Of a stretch of 27,786 nt of DNA, positions 22,740 through 27,786 are shown piece after piece. The stretch spans positions 1 through 27,786 of the forward strand of contig DBTZ01000040.1 of assembly GCA_002307315.1 (NCBI GenBank). The letters run 5' to 3'. How positions within the stretch are numbered: the first letter of the stretch is position 1; each line of letters begins with the position of its first letter. The position numbers and the translations under genes are program-made. The notes beneath the pieces were generated by a model. The model was not told the origin of the DNA. It ran no database searches and saw only the letters and a list, made by a program, of their open reading frames with translations. Origin of the DNA: Alphaproteobacteria bacterium UBA1303. Lineage in GTDB: Bacteria > Pseudomonadota > Alphaproteobacteria > Micropepsales > Micropepsaceae.

Positions 22740-23462
22740 ATGAGAAATCCGTTTTTCGCCGCGGCGGCGCTGCTGCTTGCGGTTCTGCCGGCCGTCGCCG
22801 ACGCAACGCCGCCATATACCATTGCGGTGCAGGGCGAGGCAAAATTGGCCGCCGCCCCCGACCAAGCCAGCGTCGAGGTCGGTGTCGTGTCTCAGAATGC
22901 GGAAGCTTCCAAGGCCCTGGCGGAAAACAGCGCGAAGATGGCCAAGGTGCTGGCGGCCATTCGCGCCTTCGGCATTAAAGATGCCGACGTCAAGACCGCG
23001 GATTTTTCCATCCAGCCGCGCTATGCCAAGCGCGTATCGAACGATTACGACGATACCGAGCCGCGCCCTATCGTCGGCTATGCGGTGACCAACAAGGTGA
23101 TCGTCACGGTGACCGACCTGGCCAAGGCCTCCAAAATCATCGATACGGCGGTCGATGCCGGCGCCAACGACCTGGGACAGGTATTCTTCAGTCTTAAGGA
23201 TGTTGCCAAGTTCGCCGACGAAGCCCGCCTTGAGGCGGTAAAAGCGGCCCGCTGCAAGGCCGAGGTGCTGACCAAGGCCGCACAGGTCGAACTGGGCCGT
23301 CCGGTCTCGATCACCGACAACCAAGCCAATGCCTACTACAACAATCGCGCCGGCACCAACCTCGAAACCGTTATCGTCACGGGTAAACGGATGGCGGCAC
23401 CGATTCAACCCGGCCAGATCGAGGTTTCCTCGTCGGTGACCATCGTATACGAGATCAAATGA
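22740..23462 (+). CDS. SIMPL-domain (DUF541) periplasmic protein
   Basis: 240 residues with a signal peptide (FFAAAALLLAVLPAVADA) and a SIMPL domain over nearly the whole mature chain: YTIAVQGEAKLAAAPDQASV, EASKALAENSAKMAKVLAAI, KDADVKTADFSIQPRYA and YAVTNKVIVTVTDLAKASKI. It ends with VSSSVTIVYEIK. The family includes BP26/YggE-type periplasmic or outer-membrane proteins linked to stress responses; the biochemical role is not settled. The start is set by GGAGAG 6 nt before the ATG at 22740. Confidence 0.88.
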   Translation: MRNPFFAAAALLLAVLPAVADATPPYTIAVQGEAKLAAAPDQASVEVGVVSQNAEASKALAENSAKMAKVLAAIRAFGIKDADVKTADFSIQPRYAKRVSNDYDDTEPRPIVGYAVTNKVIVTVTDLAKASKIIDTAVDAGANDLGQVFFSLKDVAKFADEARLEAVKAARCKAEVLTKAAQVELGRPVSITDNQANAYYNNRAGTNLETVIVTGKRMAAPIQPGQIEVSSSVTIVYEIK

Positions 23463-23546
23463 TGGCGAGGCACCGATGCGCCCGGTGTCATCGGCTTTAT
23501 TCGCGGCCGCACGACGAAAACATTCTCGCGATACGACTGACATGGA

Positions 23547-23580
23547 CGGGAAACTGCGTTATTGCTTTGCCGGTTTCCCG
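23547..23580 (+). promoter_or_regulatory. Hairpin in the leader of the CadC-like gene
   Basis: CGGGAAAC (23547-23554) and GTTTCCCG (23573-23580) form a perfect 8-bp stem, 29 nt before the start of the next gene. The 9-mer TCGCGATAC occurs on both sides of it (23526-23534 and 23595-23603). It may end the SIMPL transcript or control the regulator gene; the function is unproven. Confidence 0.35.
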
Positions 23581-23609
23581 CCGCTTAAAAGCCGTCGCGA
23601 TACTTGATT

Positions 23610-25616
23610 ATGCCGTCCGAAACGTCCGACCCGTCGTCTATAGATTTGGCGAAAGCAACCGATTTCTCCCTCGGTCGCATGCGCGTGCGCCCGTCGTTGC
23701 GGGAAATTCTCGTCGGCGGCCGGCGCGAAACGCTCGAACCTAGGGTGATGCAGGTGCTGGTCGCCTTGGCGCGGCGGCGCGGAGAAACGGTTTCGCGCGA
23801 CGAGCTTTTCCGGTTGTGCTGGGAAGGCCGCGTGGTCGGCGACGACGCGATGAACCGCTGCATTTCGCGCCTGCGCCGGCTGGCGGGCGAGGGCGGCATC
23901 AAAATCGAGGCGATTCCACGCGTCGGCTACCGGCTGACCGAGGACGCTATGCCTCCGGCGGCCGCACCGGCGGAACCGGCCGCACCGGCGGAACCGGCCG
24001 CACCGGTCGCACCGGTCGCACCGTGGCACCGTTCGCATGCGGTGCGCTTTATCGCATTGGGCGTTGCGGTGCTGTTGACGATGGTGCTGGTCGTTTGGCA
24101 ATTCTGGCCTGTCGGTGCCCGTCTTGCGGTGCGCTCCGTCGCGCCCGACCGCGTCGCCGTGCTCCCCCTCGAAGCGTTGAGCGCCGACAGGGACATCCGC
24201 TTCTTCGGCCAGGCGGTAGCCGAACGGATCGTCGCCGTGCTGGGCGACAATCAGGTGCTGGCAATATCGCCCGATCACAGCAAGGCGATGCGCGAAAACC
24301 GCCGCGATGCCGGCAGGATCGACGCCGATTTTGTGCTTGAAGGCACGGTACAGCGCGGAATGCGCGTCACCGTTCATCTCGACCGCGTCGCCACTAAAAC
24401 CACCTTGTGGACGGGAAGCTTCGATCAAACGGCGGCGGGGCCGCTGGCACTTCAGGTCCAGGTTGCCGCCAGGACGGTCGATCAAGTCAATGCCGCGTTG
24501 CGGGCGCGCCGCAGCCTAAGAACGATCGGCGATGCCGCGCTAATCGTCTATCTCAAGGCCGAGGAGAATGCACGCATCGGCGGCAAGGACGCCACCATGA
24601 TGCGGCACGATTCGATGCGCAAAGTGGTGGAACAGGCGCCGGATTTTTCGCTCGGCCATTCCGCCCTGGCGCTGTCGTCGGCGCAGTTGGCCATGTTCGT
24701 TACGGCAAACGAAGCCGGTCCTTTACGCGCCGAGGCCCGCGCCGAGGCCGACCGCGCCCTTTTTCTCGATCCCGGCAACGGCGAATCCTATCTCGCGCTG
24801 TCGATCCTTGCCGAAGACCCCGCCGAAGAGGAAGCGCTCTGTCGCAAGGGGCTGACGGTGGAGCCGGACGAGCCGACCCTCAACAGCAACCTCGCGGCGC
24901 TGCTCAATGCCGTCGGGCGGACGCAAGAAGCGTTGGCTCTGCAACAGCGCGCGGTCATGCTCGATCCGTTATCGCCGCGCAAGTCCAGCGCCTTGGCGAT
25001 GTTACAGGCGCGAACCGGCAACGTTGCCGCCGGTCTCGTCACCGCCGAACGGGCGTACACCATGGCCCCGGACAATATCAGCGTGTGGTCGACCCGGTTT
25101 TTCGTTCTGATGTACGCCGGCAAGTTCGCGGAAGCCCGCGCCGTGCTGGACCGCTCGCCGGCCGTCGCCGGTCAGATTTCTCCTACGGTCTCTTCCGTGC
25201 TGCGTATTTATATCGACGCGCTTGACCGGAATACGCCGCACGCCAAAGCCGAGGCGATCCGCGCGATAAAAGCGGCGTTGGCGGACAAAACGCTTACGCC
25301 GCAGTCCTGGCTGATCGAGGTGCTTGCGCGCCTTGGCGACATCGACGCCGCCTATGCGGTTGCGGCGGCGGCGTATTCCCAGGACGGCGACGATGGGCGG
25401 CTGAAAACCCATTACGGTCCCGACACCGCCGAACTGATGCAACCGGCCTTGGCGTCCTTGCGCCGCGATCCCCGCTTTCTCCCGGTGGTGCGGAAGCTCG
25501 GTTTGTTCGCCTATTGGGCGGCGCGGCAAGACGGCCCGGATTTTTGCCGCAGCGAGCAGAACCCCGTGTGCGCGGCCATCGAGCAGGCTCGGCGGGAACG
25601 GGGGAGAAACCGCTGA
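23610..25616 (+). CDS. CadC-like membrane-anchored transcriptional regulator with TPR-type tail
   Basis: 668 residues. An OmpR/PhoB-type winged helix lies at about 15-110 (FSLGRMRVRPSLREILVGGR, LEPRVMQVLVALARRRGETV, then NRCISRLRRLAGEGG and IEAIPRVGYRLTE). A low-complexity Ala/Pro/Glu linker follows (about 115-138), encoded by short tandem DNA repeats, then one transmembrane helix (about 145-166). The periplasmic part has a FlgO/adenylate-cyclase-associated-like region (RVAVLPLEALSADRDIRFFG) and TPR-like helices (about 350-600). The architecture is that of ToxR/CadC-type one-component regulators that sense envelope conditions and bind DNA from the membrane. There is no receiver domain. The ATG at 23610 is preferred over a TTG 6 nt earlier. 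The target genes are unknown. Confidence 0.83.
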   Translation: MPSETSDPSSIDLAKATDFSLGRMRVRPSLREILVGGRRETLEPRVMQVLVALARRRGETVSRDELFRLCWEGRVVGDDAMNRCISRLRRLAGEGGIKIEAIPRVGYRLTEDAMPPAAAPAEPAAPAEPAAPVAPVAPWHRSHAVRFIALGVAVLLTMVLVVWQFWPVGARLAVRSVAPDRVAVLPLEALSADRDIRFFGQAVAERIVAVLGDNQVLAISPDHSKAMRENRRDAGRIDADFVLEGTVQRGMRVTVHLDRVATKTTLWTGSFDQTAAGPLALQVQVAARTVDQVNAALRARRSLRTIGDAALIVYLKAEENARIGGKDATMMRHDSMRKVVEQAPDFSLGHSALALSSAQLAMFVTANEAGPLRAEARAEADRALFLDPGNGESYLALSILAEDPAEEEALCRKGLTVEPDEPTLNSNLAALLNAVGRTQEALALQQRAVMLDPLSPRKSSALAMLQARTGNVAAGLVTAERAYTMAPDNISVWSTRFFVLMYAGKFAEARAVLDRSPAVAGQISPTVSSVLRIYIDALDRNTPHAKAEAIRAIKAALADKTLTPQSWLIEVLARLGDIDAAYAVAAAAYSQDGDDGRLKTHYGPDTAELMQPALASLRRDPRFLPVVRKLGLFAYWAARQDGPDFCRSEQNPVCAAIEQARRERGRNR

Positions 25617-25647
25617 ACCGCCTCGTCCCAAACCGGTCATTCTCGCC

Positions 25648-26025
25648 TCAATGCCGGGCGACGGACGTATCGGGTCCGCCGTTCTTCTTGGCATAGGCAC
25701 GCGACACGTGCGGCGCGCCCAGATGCGTAACCGCATCGCGCACGGCCTGCCGGGTACACAGCCGGAATTGCTTGTCGACGAATTCGGGATTGCTGCTGTA
25801 AAAGCGGTCGCGCTCCGGCATGATGCCGCAGGCGCGCCGGGCCGCCTTTTCGATCCGCCCCAGCATGATGGCGGCGTCTTGCGGGCGGTTGAGATCGAGG
25901 TCGCCGTAAGCGACGTCGGCGTTGCCTTCTACGATGGGCAGTCCGTTGATGCCTCGTGCGCCGCCGGCGGACGCCAGCGCCGTTAACACCGTCGTCGCGG
26001 CGATGATGGTCATGGTGCGAAACAT
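25648..26025 (-). CDS. UrcA-family exported protein
   Basis: 125 residues: a signal peptide (MFRTMTIIAATTVLTALASA) and a short mature chain with the family pattern VAYGDLDLNRPQDAAIMLGR, IEKAARRACG and FRLCTRQAVRDAV, including two Cys likely to form a disulphide. UrcA-type proteins are small exported proteins frequent in Sphingomonadales, Caulobacterales and relatives; their function is unknown. AGGAG stands 7 nt before the ATG at 26025. It is convergent with the CadC-like gene (31-nt gap) and follows the tonB-type gene on the same strand. Confidence 0.83.
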   Translation of the reverse strand: MFRTMTIIAATTVLTALASAGGARGINGLPIVEGNADVAYGDLDLNRPQDAAIMLGRIEKAARRACGIMPERDRFYSSNPEFVDKQFRLCTRQAVRDAVTHLGAPHVSRAYAKKNGGPDTSVARH

Positions 26026-26147
26026 GGTTTTTCTCCTGTCCTGACGCGGCCGCCAATCGGGCCGCAGGCAAGACAAGACGAGAAACCGGCGGATTTCGGC
26101 ATGGGCCGGCGCCGACGGATCGCCGATGAAACGCCGATGGATGCCGA

Positions 26148-26690
26148 TTATTCCGCCTGGGGGGCGGCGATCCTTTTGGGGGGCGGCGTATCCTGCCCCA
26201 GGCTCCACACCACCGTTACCTCCCAGGGCAGATCGACGATTTTTCCTCCGCGCATTGCCGGGCGGTAATGCCAGGTGGAAACGCATTTCTCCGCCGCCGC
26301 ATCGAGCCGTGCAAAGCCGCTGCTCTGTTCCACAGCCACCTCGGCCACGGTGCCGTCGCTCAACACCTTGAAGGCGAGTTTCGTGGTCCCGGCTTCGCCG
26401 CGTTGGCGCGAAAGGGTGGGATAGGCGTTGCCGCAAGCGTGCGGTTTTCCGACGGCCGTGGGATTGGCGTCCGCGGCCGGTGCCGGCCGTTCCACGATCT
26501 GGCGTACGATCTGGGTTGGCGGCGTTTCGGGGTTGCCCCTCCACATTTCTGCCAGGTGCCAGAAAAACAGCAGCGACGAGCCCGCCGCCACTATCCCGGC
26601 GGTCAATACCGCGAGCAGATGCCTGTGGAAACGTTCGCTGTAAAATACCCCCGACGAAACGACGAAAATCAGAAACTCGATGACGATCAT
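26148..26690 (-). CDS. TonB-family energy-transducer protein
   Basis: 180 residues. The N-terminus has two hydrophobic stretches (MIVIEFLIFVVSSGVFY and HLLAVLTAGIVAAGSSLLFF), and the C-terminus is a TonB domain: PTLSRQRGEAGTTKLAFKVL, DGTVAEVAVEQSSGFARLDA, then KCVSTWHYRPAM and VTVVWSL. The usual long Pro-rich periplasmic spacer is reduced to a short stretch (ERPAPAADANPT), so it may reach only part-way across the periplasm or act as a TonB-like adaptor. The ATG at 26690 is chosen; an in-frame TTG at 26753 is possible but less likely. No exbB or exbD is adjacent. Confidence 0.8.
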   Translation of the reverse strand: MIVIEFLIFVVSSGVFYSERFHRHLLAVLTAGIVAAGSSLLFFWHLAEMWRGNPETPPTQIVRQIVERPAPAADANPTAVGKPHACGNAYPTLSRQRGEAGTTKLAFKVLSDGTVAEVAVEQSSGFARLDAAAEKCVSTWHYRPAMRGGKIVDLPWEVTVVWSLGQDTPPPKRIAAPQAE

Positions 26691-26990
26691 GCGAAGAAAC
26701 GACCCCAAGCATGGCGATCGACAAACTATGAAGAGCCGACCCGGCGACGTCAACGCGGCCGCGGCGACCGTATACCCACAGTATGTTCATGGGATATTTT
26801 AGAACGTCCCCAATCGGCTTGCGCGCAACTGTCCGGCTGCTATTGTCGTCGCACAACCATACCGGGCCTTACCCTGGAGCGCTTCACACAAGAAGCGGAA
26901 TCCGGTTTTCCGGCATGAAGCGCGACACAACAAGGAGTAGAGCATTTCCGTGTTTTTTCGTCGAACAATGACATGCTCTGGAAAACGCCG
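26691..26990. other. Divergent intergenic region before sucC
   Basis: 300 nt between the TonB-family gene (reverse) and sucC (forward). No gene is recognised. The right half contains two inverted repeats (see 26877-26977). Promoters of both genes presumably lie here, but no boxes could be assigned with confidence. Confidence 0.5.
26877..26977. repeat. REP-like palindromic cluster
   Basis: GCGCTTCA (26877-26884) pairs with TGAAGCGC (26914-26921) around CCGG-TTTT-CCGG, and AGAGCAT (26937-26943) with ATGCTCT (26971-26977). GAGCAT/ATGCTC arms with CCGGTTTTCCGG-like inserts are typical of dispersed intergenic palindromes in alphaproteobacteria. The second pair overlaps the sucC leader. Confidence 0.4.
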
Positions 26991-27786
26991 ATGAACATCC
27001 ACGAATATCAAGCCAAGGACATCCTTCGCGCCTTCGGTGTTCCGGTTTTGCGCGGGCGTCCGGCCTTCACCCCGGAAGAGGCGGTTGCCGCCGCCCGCGA
27101 ACTGGGCGGACCGGTTTGGGTGGTCAAGGCGCAAATTCATGCCGGCGGCCGCGGCAAGGGGGGCGGGGTCAAGGCGGTCGGCACGCTGGCCGACGTCGAA
27201 AAGCAGGCACGCGCCATGCTGGGCATGACGCTGCACACCCACCAGACCGGGCCGGACGGGCGCCTCGTGCGGCGGCTTTACATCGAGGACGGTGCCGCCA
27301 TCGAACGGGAGTTGTACCTTTCGGTATTGATCGACCGCGCGATCGGCCGCGTTGCCTTCGTCTTTTCCACCGAAGGCGGCATGGACATCGAGGAGGTGGC
27401 GAAAAAAACGCCGGAGAAGATCCACACCGCCCATATCGATCCCGTCGTCGGCTATTCCCCCTACATCGGCCTGCGCATCGCCAAGGCCTTGCACCTCGAC
27501 GGTCTTGCCGCCAAGCAGTGCGGCCCGCTGATCGAGAGTCTCTATGCGGCCTTCGTCGCCAAGGACATGAGCCTTTTGGAGATCAATCCGCTGGTGGTCA
27601 CCAAGGACGGCGAGCTGTTCGCGCTCGATGCCAAGGTCGCGTTCGACGACAACGCACTTTTCCGCCATCCCGATATTGTCGCCTTGCGCGATCTGGCCGA
27701 AGAAGACCCGGCGGAAATCGAAGCCTCGAAATTCGATCTGTCCTACATCAAACTCGGCGGTACCATCGGCTGCATGGTCAACGGCG
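26991..27786 (+). CDS. sucC: Succinyl-CoA ligase (ADP-forming) beta subunit, 5' part
   Basis: The frame is open to the window edge (265 codons of about 390-400). It begins MNIHEYQAKDILRAFGVPVL, the standard SucC start, then VVKAQIHAGGRGKGGGVKAV, YLSVLIDRAIGRVAFVFSTE, GGMDIEEVAKKTPEKI and LLEINPLVVTKDG (ATP-grasp nucleotide- and metal-binding region). The enzyme interconverts succinyl-CoA and succinate with ADP/ATP in the citric-acid cycle; sucD is expected just downstream. A weak GGAAAA ribosome site precedes the ATG. It is a core gene, confirming that the right part of the window is native chromosome. Confidence 0.95.
   Translation, partial: MNIHEYQAKDILRAFGVPVLRGRPAFTPEEAVAAARELGGPVWVVKAQIHAGGRGKGGGVKAVGTLADVEKQARAMLGMTLHTHQTGPDGRLVRRLYIEDGAAIERELYLSVLIDRAIGRVAFVFSTEGGMDIEEVAKKTPEKIHTAHIDPVVGYSPYIGLRIAKALHLDGLAAKQCGPLIESLYAAFVAKDMSLLEINPLVVTKDGELFALDAKVAFDDNALFRHPDIVALRDLAEEDPAEIEASKFDLSYIKLGGTIGCMVNG

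Noticed and set aside
23949..24030. Short tandem GGCGGAACCGGCCGCACC-like repeats
   Set aside because: They encode the Ala/Pro/Glu linker of the CadC-like protein and need no separate explanation; not CRISPR-like.
26799..27668. A 289-residue reverse-strand frame over the start of sucC
   Set aside because: It is antisense to an unmistakable SucC sequence, a common artefact in G+C-rich genes.

Overview
The window looks like alphaproteobacterial chromosome carrying a horizontally acquired island. The flanking genes fit an alphaproteobacterium: an UrcA-family protein, a SIMPL-domain protein, a membrane-anchored CadC-type regulator with a TPR-like tail, a TonB protein and sucC. I cannot name the genus. 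Sequence right of about 20.4 kb is visibly richer in G+C than the 1-20.4 kb stretch.

Island boundaries. The window opens with the last codons of guaA, whose 3' end is a well-known integration site. The 13-bp core cgagtgggagtga at 64-76 (end of guaA) recurs in direct orientation at 20402-20414. Inside each core lies a pair of GTTGGTAT-like 8-mers with a 12-bp period (193-212 and 20321-20340), as expected for arm-type sites of a tyrosine recombinase. The element is therefore about 20.3 kb and both junctions are visible. It contains no integrase, relaxase or VirD4. Just inside attL there is instead a collapsed IS21-type remnant (215-1027) with a broken istA and a broken ArdC-like antirestriction gene. 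This suggests that an IS-driven deletion removed the integration and transfer genes.

Island contents. Left arm, forward strand: a ROK regulator, a TonB-dependent receptor, a secreted Ca2+-dependent PI-PLC-like enzyme and a secreted glycerophosphodiester phosphodiesterase. Centre, reverse strand: a compact virB operon in the order virB3-B4-B6-B8-B9-B10-B11-B2, in which every junction overlaps by 1 or 4 nt. Right arm: a second, paralogous ROK regulator (reverse), then forward a larger secreted GDPD-family enzyme, a small secreted protein of unknown function, a GPH-type sugar/polyol symporter and a second virB2-like pilin gene next to attR. The cargo reads as two mirrored modules (regulator, secreted phosphodiesterase, transporter) for scavenging phosphodiester or phospholipid head groups. 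The T4SS has no virD4, virB1, virB5 or virB7. That set resembles the pertussis Ptl transporter more than a complete conjugation apparatus, so secretion of Sec-exported proteins is a possible but unproven role.

Right flank (20415-27786). In order: a triplicated-repeat membrane protein (reverse), a maltose-acetyltransferase-like gene overlapping an ArsC/Spx-family gene, a non-coding patch with a perfect 17-bp hairpin and a broken HxlR regulator, a SIMPL-domain protein, the CadC-like regulator, UrcA and TonB proteins (both reverse), a palindromic-repeat intergenic region, and the 5' part of sucC running off the end.
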